A DNA stretch of 64,000 bases from Mycolicibacterium duvalii (GTDB taxonomy: Bacteria > Actinomycetota > Actinomycetes > Mycobacteriales > Mycobacteriaceae). Of this stretch, positions 9,380-19,269 are shown one piece after another (within the stretch, counting starts at the first letter, position 1; every line of letters begins with the position of its first letter). The stretch lies in NCBI RefSeq assembly GCF_010726645.1, contig NZ_AP022563.1, positions 2,666,001 through 2,730,000 of the forward strand, given 5' to 3'. The notes under the pieces were generated by a model. It ran no database searches, had not been told where the DNA came from, and was given only the letters and a program-made list of their open reading frames with translations. A program made the translations under genes and the position numbers.

Positions 9380-10657
9380 TCACGGCACTTCGCCGCCGGC
9401 CTCGGGCCCCAGCGGCCGGACTTCGGTGTGCTCGTGGCGCCGCGGCGGTCTGGTCTCGGGCGCGAAGATCCAGAAGAGCGCCGCGACCGCGAGGATGACG
9501 CCACTGGTCAGGAACGCCCAGCCGTAGGACGTGTACTGCGCGATCAGCCCGACCAGCAGCGATCCGCCGATCGAACCGAAATCGGCCATCATCTGGAACG
9601 TCGCGACCGCGGTCCCGCCCCGCGACTTGTTACCCACGACGTCGGCGACGGCGGCCTGCTGCGGGGAGATGAAGATGCCCGTCGCCGCGCCGGCCACGTA
9701 CGCCGCCGCCAGGAACACCGGCAGCGAGGTCGTGAAGCCGACCAGCGCGGTGGACACGGCCGCCAGGGTCAGCCCGAAGATCAGCAGTTTGCGCCGCCCT
9801 AGCCGGTCGGACAGGTAGCCGCTGGGGATGACCACCGAGATGTTGCCGACCGCGAACGCGGTCAGCGCCAGGCCGGCCGCGCCCGGCCCTCGCCCCAGCA
9901 CTTCGACGACGAACAGCGGTACCAGCGCGATCCGCAGACCGAACGAGGCCCACCCGGTCGCGAAGTTCGACACCAGCGCGGCCCGGTACGCCCGGTGCCG
10001 GAAAACGGTGCGAAACGACACCGGGGCTTCGTCGTCGGTGTCGGGCCGGCCGACCACCGCGGAGTTGCGCAGGCTGACGAACACCACGGTCGCCGCGACC
10101 AGCAGCGCGGCGCCGTAGATCAAGAACGGCGCCGACAGCCCGAAGCCCGCGGTCAGGCTGCCCAGAATAGGGCCGCCGACCGAACCGATCATGAAGCCCG
10201 ACGAGAACAGGCCCGCCACCCGGCCGCGGGCGTCCGCCGGCGAGATCCGGATCATCAACCCCAGCGACGACACCGTGAACATCGCCGACCCGACACCGCC
10301 CAACGAGCGGAAAAGCAGTAGCTGCCAATAGGTTTCGGCAAACGCGCACGCCGCGGTCGACAACGCGACGATGATGAGCCCGCTGATGTAGACCCGCCGC
10401 TCCCCCAGCCGCTGGACCAGCAACCCGGCCGGCGGCGCGCCGACCAGCCGCATCACCGCGAACGCGGTGATGACGAACGTCGCCGCGCTGATGCTGACCC
10501 CGAAGTGCCGGGCGTACTGCGGCAGCACCGGCGCCACCACGCCGTAACCCAGTGCCACGACGACGTTGGCGACCACCAGAACCCAGACTTCGCGGGGCAG
10601 TCGGCGCTTGTCCGTGGGCGGACAGTCACCCTCCGCGCGTGAGGACCGCGAGGTCAC
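9380..10657 (-). CDS. MFS transporter (drug/metabolite efflux type)
   Basis: A 425-aa, 12-helix protein. The MFS motif A equivalent is seen as [12 protein letters not shown] between helices 8 and 9 and as [11 protein letters not shown] between 2 and 3. It starts 4 bp inside the 3' end of the phosphoglucomutase gene, so the two are co-transcribed. A drug-efflux subfamily is likely from the overall pattern; no substrate can be assigned. Confidence 0.85.
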   Translation of the reverse strand: MTSRSSRAEGDCPPTDKRRLPREVWVLVVANVVVALGYGVVAPVLPQYARHFGVSISAATFVITAFAVMRLVGAPPAGLLVQRLGERRVYISGLIIVALSTAACAFAETYWQLLLFRSLGGVGSAMFTVSSLGLMIRISPADARGRVAGLFSSGFMIGSVGGPILGSLTAGFGLSAPFLIYGAALLVAATVVFVSLRNSAVVGRPDTDDEAPVSFRTVFRHRAYRAALVSNFATGWASFGLRIALVPLFVVEVLGRGPGAAGLALTAFAVGNISVVIPSGYLSDRLGRRKLLIFGLTLAAVSTALVGFTTSLPVFLAAAYVAGAATGIFISPQQAAVADVVGNKSRGGTAVATFQMMADFGSIGGSLLVGLIAQYTSYGWAFLTSGVILAVAALFWIFAPETRPPRRHEHTEVRPLGPEAGGEVP

Positions 10658-12288
10658 GAAATGACCGCCGCCACCACCTCGCGGGCGGCCTGCTGAACCT
10701 CGGCGAGATGCTCAGGGCCGCGGAAGGATTCGGCATAGATCTTGTAGACATCCTCGGTTCCCGACGGTCGCGCGGCGAACCAGGCGTTCTCGGTGGTCAC
10801 CTTCAAACCGCCCAGCGGGGCCCCGTTACCCGGTGCGGCGGTGAGCTTGGCGGTGATCGGTTCGCCGGCCAACTCGGTGGCACTGACCTGCTCGGGCGCC
10901 AGCTTGGCCAGGCGGGCCTTCTGCTCGCGGTCGGCCGGCGCGTCGATGCGGGCATAGGTCGGCGACCCGTACCGATCGGCGAGTGCGGCGTAGCGCTGTG
11001 ACGGTGTGGAGCCGGTCACCGCGAGGATCTCGGCGGCCAGCAGCGCCAGGATGATGCCGTCCTTGTCGGTGGTCCACACCTTTCCGTCGCGGCGCAGGAA
11101 CGACGCGCCGGCGCTCTCCTCGCCGCCGAAACCGATGGTGCCGCCGAGCAGTCCGTCCACGAACCACTTGAACCCGACGGGCACCTCGACCAGGTCGCGG
11201 CCCAGCCCCGCCACCACCCGATCGATGATCGATGAACTCACCGCGGTCTTGCCGACCGCCGTCTGCGCGGCCCAGTCGGGCCGGTGGGCGAACAGGTAGT
11301 CGATGGCCACCGCCAGGTAGTGGTTCGGGTTGAGCAGTCCACCGTCGGGAGTGACGATGCCGTGGCGGTCGGAGTCCGCGTCGTTGCCGGTGGCGATCTG
11401 ATAATCGTTCCGATTCGCAATCAGCCCTGCCATCGCGTTCGGCGAGCTGCAGTCCATCCGGATCTTGCCGTCCGTGTCGAGTGTCATGAAGCGCCATGTC
11501 GCGTCGACGAGCGGGTTCACCACGGTCAGCTCGAGGTTGTGCCGCTCGGCGATCGCGGCCCAGTAGTCGACGCTGGCGCCGCCCAGCGGGTCGGCGCCGA
11601 TGCGGATGCCTTCGGCGCTGATCGCGTGCAGGTCGACCACCTGGGGCAGATCAGCGACGTAGGCGTCGAGATAGTCGTGGCGGTGCGCGCTGCCCAGCGC
11701 GCGGGTCAGCGGGATGCGCCGCACCGCGGCCACGCCGTCGCGCAGGATCTCGTTGGCCCGCCGGGCGATCGCACCGGTCGCATCGGTATCGGCCGGACCG
11801 CCGTTGGGCGGGTTGTACTTGAACCCGCCGTCGCGCGGCGGATTGTGCGACGGCGTGACCACGATGCCGTCGGCGAGCCCGCCCGTCCGCCCGCGGTTGT
11901 AACCCAGGATGGCGTGGCTGATCGCCGGCGTCGGGGTGTAGCGACCCGCCGAATCCACCATCACCTCAACGTCGTTGGCGACCAGTACCTCCAGCGCTGA
12001 GGACCAGGCCGGCTCGGACAGCGCATGGGTGTCCCGGCCGAGGAACAGCGGGCCGTCGATCCCCTGCGCGGCGCGGTACTCGACGATCGCCTGGGTGGTC
12101 GCCAGGATGTGCGCCTCGTTGAACGCCGCGTCGAGGCTGGAGCCGCGGTGCCCGGAGGTTCCGAAACTGACCTGTTGGTCCACGTCGTCGGGGTCGGGAG
12201 ACACGGTGTAGTAGGCCGTCACCACCGCGGCGATGTCGATGAGGTCTTCGGGCTGCGCCGGCGAACCGGCGCGGGGATTGGCCGCCAT
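10654..12288 (-). CDS. pgm: Phosphoglucomutase, alpha-D-glucose-phosphate specific
   Basis: A 544-aa protein from ATG 12288 (family length about 545). It interconverts glucose-1-phosphate and glucose-6-phosphate, feeding glycogen, trehalose and cell-wall sugar synthesis. The phosphoserine loop is present as [12 protein letters not shown], the metal-binding loop as DADSDRHG, the sugar loop [13 protein letters not shown] and the phosphate-binding [12 protein letters not shown] near the C-terminus. The first codons ([18 protein letters not shown]) match the usual start of the actinobacterial protein. Confidence 0.95.
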   Translation of the reverse strand: MAANPRAGSPAQPEDLIDIAAVVTAYYTVSPDPDDVDQQVSFGTSGHRGSSLDAAFNEAHILATTQAIVEYRAAQGIDGPLFLGRDTHALSEPAWSSALEVLVANDVEVMVDSAGRYTPTPAISHAILGYNRGRTGGLADGIVVTPSHNPPRDGGFKYNPPNGGPADTDATGAIARRANEILRDGVAAVRRIPLTRALGSAHRHDYLDAYVADLPQVVDLHAISAEGIRIGADPLGGASVDYWAAIAERHNLELTVVNPLVDATWRFMTLDTDGKIRMDCSSPNAMAGLIANRNDYQIATGNDADSDRHGIVTPDGGLLNPNHYLAVAIDYLFAHRPDWAAQTAVGKTAVSSSIIDRVVAGLGRDLVEVPVGFKWFVDGLLGGTIGFGGEESAGASFLRRDGKVWTTDKDGIILALLAAEILAVTGSTPSQRYAALADRYGSPTYARIDAPADREQKARLAKLAPEQVSATELAGEPITAKLTAAPGNGAPLGGLKVTTENAWFAARPSGTEDVYKIYAESFRGPEHLAEVQQAAREVVAAVIS

Positions 12289-12349
12289 GTCCTCGATTCT
12301 GCTACGCGTCCTCCCGCACCACACACCGGCTGGTCGGCATACTGCGGTG

Positions 12350-12745
12350 ATGGCCGTCGACGCACGCGAGCTCGCCGCGGTGTTCGCCGGCGGCGCGCTG
12401 GGCACTCTGGCGCGCGCGGGTTTGGAGGAATTGGCCGCCCCGGACCCCGGTCACTGGCCGTGGCCGACGTTCACCGCCAACATCGTCGGCGCGTTCCTGC
12501 TCGGCTGGTTCGTGACCCGGCTGCTCGAACGGCTGCCACCGTCGAGCTATCGACGTCCGCTGCTCGGCACCGGGTTCTGCGGAGGGCTGACCACCTTCTC
12601 CACGATGCAGGTCGAGACGCTGAAGATGCTCGAGCACGGTCATTACGGGCTCGCTGTCGGATACACGTGCGCCAGCCTCGGGGCCGGTCTGGTGACGGTG
12701 GCGCTGGCGACCGCCCTCGCGCGCAGGGCCCGGGTGATCCGGTGA
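12350..12745 (+). CDS. crcB: Fluoride channel subunit CrcB/FluC (first copy)
   Basis: A 131-aa, four-helix protein. FluC channels export fluoride and work as dual-topology dimers. Family motifs are GALGTLAR at the start, [10 protein letters not shown] in helix 2 and the [11 protein letters not shown] loop that lines the pore. ATG 12350 is the start; upstream in-frame codons overlap the pgm leader. It begins a tightly coupled three-gene cluster. I looked upstream for a fluoride riboswitch and saw none. Confidence 0.9.
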   Translation: MAVDARELAAVFAGGALGTLARAGLEELAAPDPGHWPWPTFTANIVGAFLLGWFVTRLLERLPPSSYRRPLLGTGFCGGLTTFSTMQVETLKMLEHGHYGLAVGYTCASLGAGLVTVALATALARRARVIR

Positions 12746-13110
12746 CCGCGGTTGCGGTCTGGCTCGGCGTCGGTGTCCTCGGCGGATGCGGGGCGCTCCT
12801 GCGGTTCCTCGTCGACCGCGCGGTGTCCCGACGCTCGTCATGGGCGTTTCCGCTCGGGACGTTCGTGGTCAACGTCAGCGGCGCCTTCCTGTTGGGGTTC
12901 TTCGCCGGGCTGGCGTTCTCACCGCACGTCGCGCTGTTGGCCGGCACCGCCTTCGTCGGCGCCTACACCACGTTCTCCACCTGGATGTTCGAGACCCAGC
13001 GGCTGGCTGAGGAGCGCCAGCTCTGGCCGGCCTTCGCCAACATCGCGGCCAGCGTGCTCGTCGGGCTGGCGGCGGCGTGGGCGGGTCAGCAACTGGGGGT
13101 CCGGCTATGA
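12742..13110 (+). CDS. crcB: Fluoride channel subunit CrcB/FluC (second copy)
   Basis: A 122-aa, four-helix protein starting at the GTG of a GTGA overlap. It has [23 protein letters not shown] and [11 protein letters not shown], the same signature as the preceding gene. Paired, adjacent CrcB genes in Gram-positives usually encode a heterodimeric channel with opposite topologies. The family function is fluoride efflux; the heterodimer is inferred. Confidence 0.9.
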   Translation: MTAVAVWLGVGVLGGCGALLRFLVDRAVSRRSSWAFPLGTFVVNVSGAFLLGFFAGLAFSPHVALLAGTAFVGAYTTFSTWMFETQRLAEERQLWPAFANIAASVLVGLAAAWAGQQLGVRL

Positions 13111-14135
13111 CCGGCGAGTTGATGACGCTGACCGCGCGGTTCGCCGAACGGGACCGCCGCAACGGGCGATTCCTCATCGAGGAGATGCTTGCCATGTGCG
13201 AGCAGCTCGGTGTCGCCACCAGCATCGCGCTGCGCGGCATCGGGGGCTTCGGCCCGACCCACGTCGCCCGCAGCGACCGAGCGCTGACGCTGTCGGAGGA
13301 CCCCCCGGCCGTGCTCATCGCCCTGGACAGCGAGGACGTCATGCGCGGTCTGGCCGACGAGGTGGCGATGATGATCCGCCGCGGCGTGGTCACGCTGCAG
13401 CGGGACCGCCCGCGCCCCGACCTTCCCGCCGATGCGGTGGTCCGCGTGTCGCTGTACCTCGGGCGACGGCACCGCGTGGCCGGCAACCCGGGACACGTCG
13501 CGGTGTGCGCAGCACTGCACCGGCTGGGTTTCACCGCTGCCGAGGTGCTGCTCGGGGTGGACGGCACGATCGGTGGCCGACGTCGACGCGCCCACTTCAT
13601 CGGTCGCAACGCCGATGTCCCGCTGCGGATCTCGGCGGTCGGCACGGTGCCACAACTCGACGCGGCCCGCGCCGAACTGCTCGCGCAGCTGCCTGCTGCG
13701 CCGATCACCGTGGATCCGGTGGTGGTGTGCCGCTCCGCGGGTAACGCCCTGGCCCCGATCCCGGAGCCCAATGAGTCGGGGTACCTGAAGCTGATCGTGC
13801 GTACCGCCGAGGACACCCTCTATGACGGTCGACCGATCCACCGCGGTCTGATCACCCGGTTGATGGCCGCCGGCCACGTCGGCGGGGCAACGTCGGTGCG
13901 GGGCATCTGGGGCTACCTGAACGGTGAGGCCCCGCACGGCGACCGCTTCCTGAGCCTGACCCGGCATGTGCCCGTGGTGACGAGCATCGTCGACACCGCC
14001 GAGAGCATCGCGCGCAGTTTCCCGATCGTCGAGGAGCTCACGGGCAGTGGCGGCCTGGTCACGTGCGAACCGGTCGACGCCGCGGTGTCCCGCGACGACG
14101 GTCGCAGCCGTGGGCGCCTCGGACCGGCGGGGTGA
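13107..14135 (+). CDS. DUF190 (PII-like) protein with two repeats
   Basis: A 342-aa protein beginning at the ATGA overlap with crcB. Two DUF190 units are visible: one near residues 1-105 (FLIEEMLAMCEQLGVATSIALRGIGGFG) and one near 235-330 (GLITRLMAAGHVGGATSVRGIWGY). DUF190 has a PII-like ferredoxin fold and is often fused or adjacent to crcB. A middle region (RVSLYLGRRHRVAGNPGH) seems unrelated. It is probably a cytosolic modulator of the fluoride channel, inferred from coupling. Confidence 0.82.
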   Translation: MTGELMTLTARFAERDRRNGRFLIEEMLAMCEQLGVATSIALRGIGGFGPTHVARSDRALTLSEDPPAVLIALDSEDVMRGLADEVAMMIRRGVVTLQRDRPRPDLPADAVVRVSLYLGRRHRVAGNPGHVAVCAALHRLGFTAAEVLLGVDGTIGGRRRRAHFIGRNADVPLRISAVGTVPQLDAARAELLAQLPAAPITVDPVVVCRSAGNALAPIPEPNESGYLKLIVRTAEDTLYDGRPIHRGLITRLMAAGHVGGATSVRGIWGYLNGEAPHGDRFLSLTRHVPVVTSIVDTAESIARSFPIVEELTGSGGLVTCEPVDAAVSRDDGRSRGRLGPAG

Positions 14136-14164
14136 ATAGGCCGGCGTCCGCCTCAGCGGCGTCC

Positions 14165-14764
14165 TCAGGCCGGCCGATGCAGCGCGTAGAGGGCCATCGT
14201 GCGGTTGGACATCTCGTGGACGCCGAGGAACTCGCAGTTGGCGGACTCACACAACCGGCGCGCCGTCCTGTTGCGATGGTCGGGGTCGAACATCATGCGC
14301 CGGCAGCGGGGTTCGAGTGCGAACAGGCCGGCAGCCACCTGCGGCAGCAGCAGCGGGCCGAACCCGCGGTTGACCAGGTCGAGATCGGCGATGGCGGCAT
14401 GCAGACCGAGGTCATACGGGTCGGCCGCATACCGGGTCGCGATGGAGTCCTTGGCGGCCCGATAGACCTCGACGTAGCCGCGGTCTTCGCCGTGCAGGCT
14501 GACGAGCACCGGACGTGAGTAGTCGCCCGCCAGCTGCGCGCGCAGATATCCGCGCCACCACGCCGCCGGCCGGTCGTACTCCCACGCCTCGGCCAGGTGC
14601 GGACGGTTCATCCACTCCGCGATCATCTCGGCGTCGGCCTCGGCATCGACCACCCGCGTCGCGTACGGCTCGGCCAGCCGCGGGATCGGTGGCGCCGGGA
14701 CAGCGCGGACATCGTCGCTGAGCTCGGTGAGCTCCCGAGGCAGCACGGGCAATACGTCAGTCAT
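14165..14764 (-). CDS. mbtK: Siderophore lysine N-acyltransferase, MbtK type
   Basis: A 199-aa GNAT-fold protein of the IucB/MbtK group. It has the [15 protein letters not shown] segment, [34 protein letters not shown] and the terminal [25 protein letters not shown]. MbtK moves a long acyl chain onto the epsilon-amine of the mycobactin lysine. An IdeR-like box lies just upstream of the start (14793-14813), consistent with repression when iron is plentiful. Confidence 0.85.
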   Translation of the reverse strand: MTDVLPVLPRELTELSDDVRAVPAPPIPRLAEPYATRVVDAEADAEMIAEWMNRPHLAEAWEYDRPAAWWRGYLRAQLAGDYSRPVLVSLHGEDRGYVEVYRAAKDSIATRYAADPYDLGLHAAIADLDLVNRGFGPLLLPQVAAGLFALEPRCRRMMFDPDHRNRTARRLCESANCEFLGVHEMSNRTMALYALHRPA

Positions 14765-14792
14765 CGTGACCGCAGAGCCTACCGGAGGTGGT

Positions 14793-14813
14793 AAGGGTAG
14801 GTTGTCCTACCTT
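14793..14813. promoter_or_regulatory. IdeR-like iron box upstream of mbtK
   Basis: AAGGGTAGGTTGTCCTACCTT contains the dyad GGTAGG-TTG-TCCTACC. It resembles the mycobacterial IdeR operator in length and half-site pattern, 29 bp from the mbtK start. It overlaps the stop region of the membrane-protein gene upstream. Confidence 0.65.
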
Positions 14814-15259
14814 CAGGCCGACAGCAGCAGCACACCCGAGCTGATCAGTGCGACGACCTTGACCACCTCGAGGATCACGTAGCCGTAGTGGGCACGCGAG
14901 CGTGGACCTTCGGCTCCGGCGAGCACCTGATCGGAGCGGCGGGTCAGCGCCGGGCGCACGAACAACAACTGACCGGCCAGCATCACCGTTGCGACGACCA
15001 CGGCGACCAGCGCAGCGGTCGATGGACCCCCGACCACCAACGCGATCAGTACGGTGGCAGCCAGCACCAGCTCACAACTGTTGAGCGCGCGGAACACCAA
15101 CCGCCCGATACCGAGCCCGACCTGCAGCGTCACCCCGGGCGCGCGGAACTTCAGTGGTGCCTCGAGAAAGGAGATCGCCAGCACCATTCCCAGCCAGACG
15201 AACGTCGCCGCCACGGCGACCGCGGACGCAGCGTGCACGCCTGACAGCGTAGGTGACAT
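14813..15259 (-). CDS. Hypothetical four-helix membrane protein
   Basis: A 148-aa protein starting at ATG 15259 (GTG at 15238 is possible). Four hydrophobic helices; the first contains VWLGMVLAISFLEAPLKF, where the Glu-Ala-Pro-x-Lys-Phe motif looks conserved. A basic loop RPALTRRSDQVL precedes the last helix. I know similar actinobacterial proteins only as uncharacterised. It is transcribed toward mbtK and may read into it. Confidence 0.7.
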   Translation of the reverse strand: MSPTLSGVHAASAVAVAATFVWLGMVLAISFLEAPLKFRAPGVTLQVGLGIGRLVFRALNSCELVLAATVLIALVVGGPSTAALVAVVVATVMLAGQLLFVRPALTRRSDQVLAGAEGPRSRAHYGYVILEVVKVVALISSGVLLLSA

Positions 15260-15268
15260 CGTGGAGCC

Positions 15269-15463
15269 ATGGACGTCGACCGCGTCACGGAGTTGCAGCG
15301 CTGGGAAGACGCCGGCGCCGTCTGGGAGGTCGTCAGCCGGCGCGCCGACGAGGTCACGGTCGCCTTGCTGCGCTGCGACGGCGGCGAGGAGGTCGGGCGG
15401 TTCACCAGCGGCGATCCGCGGCTGCTCGCCTTCGTCGGGGGGCGCACGCGCAGCGACCCGTGA
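15269..15463 (+). CDS. Small hypothetical protein
   Basis: A 64-aa acidic/basic soluble protein divergent from the membrane protein by 9 bp. The stretch LQRWEDAGAVWEVVSRRADEV and LLRCDGGEEVGRFTSGD reads as ordinary coding sequence and is like small actinobacterial proteins of unknown function. No motif suggests an activity. Confidence 0.65.
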   Translation: MDVDRVTELQRWEDAGAVWEVVSRRADEVTVALLRCDGGEEVGRFTSGDPRLLAFVGGRTRSDP

Positions 15464-15549
15464 CGCCCGCTCGCTGATTCCACCGATTCGCCGTGCCGCG
15501 CCCTCGGCCCTGGTTACGGTACTGCCGGGGGGTGGCGGAAGGATCCCGC

Positions 15550-17397
15550 GTGGCTGCGACGTCTCTGACACCACACGAGCGGCTGGTCGGACGCTTCGGC
15601 GCATTGGCCGTGATGGCCGGAGTGGGATTCGCGCTGGCGCACAGCCCGGCCGTCGCGGTCGCCGATGACACGCCGTCACGCCAGCGCACGTCGGAATCGT
15701 CACGCTCCGCCGGGTCCGGCGATCGAGCAGCCGCTTCGGAGCGTTCGGACACTTCGGGGCAGTCCCGGAACAGGCGGCACCTCGCCCCCGACGAGGACGC
15801 CACCGCCGAGGACGCCCCGGTCCGACGGACGCATCGGCGCACCACCGTCACTCTCGACGACGAGCCGGCGGTCGAACCCGACGGCGACGCCGACCCGGCC
15901 CCGGCCGAGCCGCCCGGAGACGAACCCGAGGTGCCCGCCGACCCGGCATCCACCGCACTGTGGACACTCGCGGGAACCGCGCGCCGCGACGCGGTCACCG
16001 ACACGGCGCCGTCGGTGAGTCCGTTGGGTACCGAGCAACAACTCGAGGCCGAGCGCATCGCCACCCGGATCGTGCACACGCTGCCGGTGCAGCTGATGAA
16101 GGCGGTGCTGCGCACCGGCTGGCTGGCGACCGCGCGGCGGGAGTACCGGGCACTCGGCGGGATCGACCGCACCAACCTCGATCAGCTCGGGCGCGCGGTC
16201 GATGAGTACGCCATGGCCGCGGCCTTCCAACAGCAGTTGCTCAACCCCATGCGACCGACCGTGGTGGCCCAGGTCGCCCCGCCGCACTCGTGGTACGGCA
16301 TGTCGGTGCCGGGCTCGCGCATCCTCTACGACAACCCGGACACGATCTACCGCTTCATGGGCGTCAACAAAACGTCGACCTACGTCATCACCGGCAGGGT
16401 CACCGGCGCTCCCGCCGCCGACCTCACTTTCAGTGTGCTGACGGGACTTTCGGGTGTCACTGCCGACATCCTCACCGGCCGGCAGCTGCAGCTGGAGCCC
16501 GACGGTTCCTTCACGGTCACCGTCAGCGGAGCCCCGGCGGCGCCCGGACAGACCAACCACCTCCAGCTGACCAACGACACCACGCTGATCGCGGTGCGCG
16601 ACACCCTGTCGCAGTGGGAGGCGCAGGTGCCCATGGAGCTGGCGATCGAGCGGGTCAGCGGCCCGCCGAACAGCTTGTTCAGTCAGCTCGGCGGCTTCGC
16701 GATTCCGTTGATCGGTCCTACGGTCAGCAGCAGTCGGCTGCTCACGACTCTGGTCTCACTGATCCCGCCGCTGCCGGTGCAGCCGACCCTGCTGCGGGGC
16801 ACGGTCACCGCGGCGGTGATGGCGCTGGGTTTGTCGATGGAAGCCAAGTACATCAAGGTCGCCACCACCGACCCCGCCACCGGACAGCGCTTGGCGCCCA
16901 ACGAGTTCCGCGACCCGTCGCGTAATGCCGAATTCCTGGCCACCCAGCTGCAGAGCGCCGGCTATTTCGCGCTGACCGACCGGCAGGCGCTGGTGCTCAC
17001 CGTCGCTCCCGGCAACGCCGGGTACTTCACCGTGCCGGTGACCAATCTGTGGACGATCACCGACAACTACTGGGATCAGCAGACCAGCCTCAACAACGCG
17101 CAGGCCGAGCCCAACGACGACGGCACCTACACCTTCGTGATCTCCTCGCGCGACCCCGGCGTGCACAACTGGGTGTCGACCGGCGGTCTGAACCAGGGCA
17201 CCATCTCGATCCGCTTCCAGGATCTGGACCCGGAATCGGACGCGGTGCCCACGGTGCGCGCCGTGGTGGTCGACCGGCGCCGGTTGCCCACCGTCCTACC
17301 GGCCGACACCCGCTATCTGACGCGCGCGCAGCGAAGCGAACAGCTTGCCCTGCGGCGGGCCGGCTTCGACGTGCGGTTCGCGCCGTTCCCGCAGTGA
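15550..17397 (+). CDS. Large secreted protein, function unknown
   Basis: A 615-aa protein. I prefer GTG 15550, which has GGAAGGA six bases upstream; the frame is open to 15493. A signal peptide (GALAVMAGVGFALAHSPAVA) is followed by a long Asp/Glu/Pro-rich low-complexity segment (about residues 40-140), then a globular region with ILYDNPDTIYRFMGVNKTSTY and later YWDQQTSLNNAQAEPNDDGTY. The globular part resembles secreted DUF1214-like mycobacterial proteins, but I am not sure. Exported location is inferred from the signal. Confidence 0.7.
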   Translation: MAATSLTPHERLVGRFGALAVMAGVGFALAHSPAVAVADDTPSRQRTSESSRSAGSGDRAAASERSDTSGQSRNRRHLAPDEDATAEDAPVRRTHRRTTVTLDDEPAVEPDGDADPAPAEPPGDEPEVPADPASTALWTLAGTARRDAVTDTAPSVSPLGTEQQLEAERIATRIVHTLPVQLMKAVLRTGWLATARREYRALGGIDRTNLDQLGRAVDEYAMAAAFQQQLLNPMRPTVVAQVAPPHSWYGMSVPGSRILYDNPDTIYRFMGVNKTSTYVITGRVTGAPAADLTFSVLTGLSGVTADILTGRQLQLEPDGSFTVTVSGAPAAPGQTNHLQLTNDTTLIAVRDTLSQWEAQVPMELAIERVSGPPNSLFSQLGGFAIPLIGPTVSSSRLLTTLVSLIPPLPVQPTLLRGTVTAAVMALGLSMEAKYIKVATTDPATGQRLAPNEFRDPSRNAEFLATQLQSAGYFALTDRQALVLTVAPGNAGYFTVPVTNLWTITDNYWDQQTSLNNAQAEPNDDGTYTFVISSRDPGVHNWVSTGGLNQGTISIRFQDLDPESDAVPTVRAVVVDRRRLPTVLPADTRYLTRAQRSEQLALRRAGFDVRFAPFPQ

Positions 17398-17409
17398 CGG
17401 CAGTGACCT

Positions 17410-18351
17410 TTAAGCGTGGCCGGATTCCTTGCGGCCGAACGGCAGCACATGCATCACCGCCACCACGATCGCCCCGACGATCAACCCGATGACCGCCGAC
17501 GCTGCGGTATTGACCAGCCAGCCGAGCACCCCGCCGACAGCGGCGACGTGGTGCACGGCATCTTCGGCGTGGTGGACCATGCTGTAGGGCCAGTGCCAGC
17601 CCAGTTCGTCGGTGCCCACCAGCAGGATGTGGCCGCCGACCCACAGCATTGCCACCGTGCCGATCACCGCGAGCGCGCTGAGCAGTTTGGGCATGCCCTT
17701 GACCAGTCCCCGCCCGACCTTCTGGACGAACGTCGAGGACCGTTGGGCGAGGCTCAGCCCGATGTCGTCCATCTTCACGATGCCGGCGACGACGCCGTAC
17801 ACCACCGCGGTGATCACGAACGCCACCACGACGAGAATGATCAGCCGCGGGAAGAAAGACTGATCGGCCACCTCGTCCAGCGCGATCACCATGATCTCGG
17901 CGGACAGGATGAAGTCGGTGCGGATGGCGCCGGAGGTCATCTGCCGTTCGGCGTCCGGGCCCACCATCGCGACCGGAGCCGCATGCGCGTCATGGCCGGT
18001 GATCCGGCCCCAGACCTTTTCCGCGCCCTCGTAACACAGATACGTCGCGCCCAGCATCAGGATCGGTGTCAGCAGCCAGGGCAGGAACTGACTGAGCAGC
18101 AGCGCCGCGGGCAGGATGAACACCAGCTTGTTGCGCAGCGATCCGATCGCGATGCGCTTGATGATCGGCAGTTCTCGCTCGGCGGCGATGCCGTGCACGT
18201 ACTGCGGCGTCACGGCGGTGTCGTCGATCACCACGCCGGCGGCCTTGGCCGTGGCGCGTCCGGCGGCCGCCCCGATGTCGTCGACCGAGGCCGCGGCCAG
18301 CCGGGCGAGCATCGCGACGTCGTCGAGGAGCGCGAACAATCCTGCGCTCAT
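17410..18351 (-). CDS. DUF808 family membrane protein
   Basis: A 313-aa protein starting at MSAGLFALLDDVAMLARLAA, the hallmark opening of DUF808 (YedI-like). About six to seven membrane segments follow, with LGATYLCYEGAEKVWGRI typical of the family. The function is unknown. It ends in a Lys/His tail (GRKESGHA) and converges on the secreted protein gene. Confidence 0.85.
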   Translation of the reverse strand: MSAGLFALLDDVAMLARLAAASVDDIGAAAGRATAKAAGVVIDDTAVTPQYVHGIAAERELPIIKRIAIGSLRNKLVFILPAALLLSQFLPWLLTPILMLGATYLCYEGAEKVWGRITGHDAHAAPVAMVGPDAERQMTSGAIRTDFILSAEIMVIALDEVADQSFFPRLIILVVVAFVITAVVYGVVAGIVKMDDIGLSLAQRSSTFVQKVGRGLVKGMPKLLSALAVIGTVAMLWVGGHILLVGTDELGWHWPYSMVHHAEDAVHHVAAVGGVLGWLVNTAASAVIGLIVGAIVVAVMHVLPFGRKESGHA

Positions 18352-18539
18352 CGGACCCTCTCGGTCTGTGTGCCGGACATGGCTGGCAACGATACCCGCG
18401 GCCAGAACCGCGGTCTCGTCCTGCGGCGGGGGTGCGTTTCGGTGGTCCGGCACCCGGGTATCTGCCGGGACATCGAGTCAGGTGGCCTGCGGCGTTGTCC
18501 GTTGTCTGCGGCCGCCTGCTGACGGTGACGAGGTTCTCG

Positions 18540-19232
18540 ATGACGACGAAGCGTCCGGCCGTGCTGTTCGACGTGGACGGCACGTTGGTGGACTCCAACT
18601 ACCTGCACGTCGGCGCGTGGCTGCGGGCCTTTCACGACGAGGGGATACCCGTGGCCGGCTGGCGTATTCACCGCTGTATCGGCATGGACGGTACGACGCT
18701 GGTCGAAACGCTGAGCGACGGCGCGCAGTCCGAGGTGCTCGATCGTCTGAAGGACCGGCACAGTGAGTACTACCGGCAAGCCGCCTCCGTGCTGTCGCCG
18801 TTGCCCGGGGCCCGCGACCTGCTGCGCCGGGTCGCCGAGCGGGGCCTGCAGGTGGTGCTGGCCACGTCGGCCCCCGAGGACGAGTTGCAGATGCTGCGCG
18901 AGGTTCTCGACTGCGACGAGGTGGTCGCGGAGGTGACGTCGTCGCAGGATGTCGACATCGCCAAGCCCAGGCCCGACATCGTTCAGGTGGCGTTGGATCG
19001 CGCCGGGGTGGGGGCCCAGGATGCGGTCTTCATCGGGGACGCGGTGTGGGACTGCGAGGCCGCCGCTCGTGCCGGTGTCGCGTCCATCGCGGTCCTCAGC
19101 GGCGGAGTGTCGCGTGCCGAACTGTACGACGCCGGTGCGATGGACGTGTTCGAAGACGCCGCCGATCTCTTGGCCAAGCTCGACTCCACAAGAATCGGCG
19201 AGCTGGCGGCCCGGGGCTCCGGGAGCCGATGA
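18540..19232 (+). CDS. HAD-superfamily phosphatase
   Basis: A 230-aa protein from ATG 18540. HAD motif I DVDGTLVDSN, motif II around TSAPEDE, motif III lysine in KPRPDI, and motif IV GDAVWDCEAA are all in place, with a helical cap between motifs I and II. This fits the beta-phosphoglucomutase/phosphoglycolate phosphatase-like group. The substrate is not predictable. Confidence 0.88.
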   Translation: MTTKRPAVLFDVDGTLVDSNYLHVGAWLRAFHDEGIPVAGWRIHRCIGMDGTTLVETLSDGAQSEVLDRLKDRHSEYYRQAASVLSPLPGARDLLRRVAERGLQVVLATSAPEDELQMLREVLDCDEVVAEVTSSQDVDIAKPRPDIVQVALDRAGVGAQDAVFIGDAVWDCEAAARAGVASIAVLSGGVSRAELYDAGAMDVFEDAADLLAKLDSTRIGELAARGSGSR

Positions 19233-19269
19233 CGGCGCTGCGCCGCAGGCACCGCCCTAGACTGGCGCG

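Noticed and set aside
12290..12349. Fluoride riboswitch before crcB
   Set aside because: I could not find the conserved pseudoknot pattern in this short leader.
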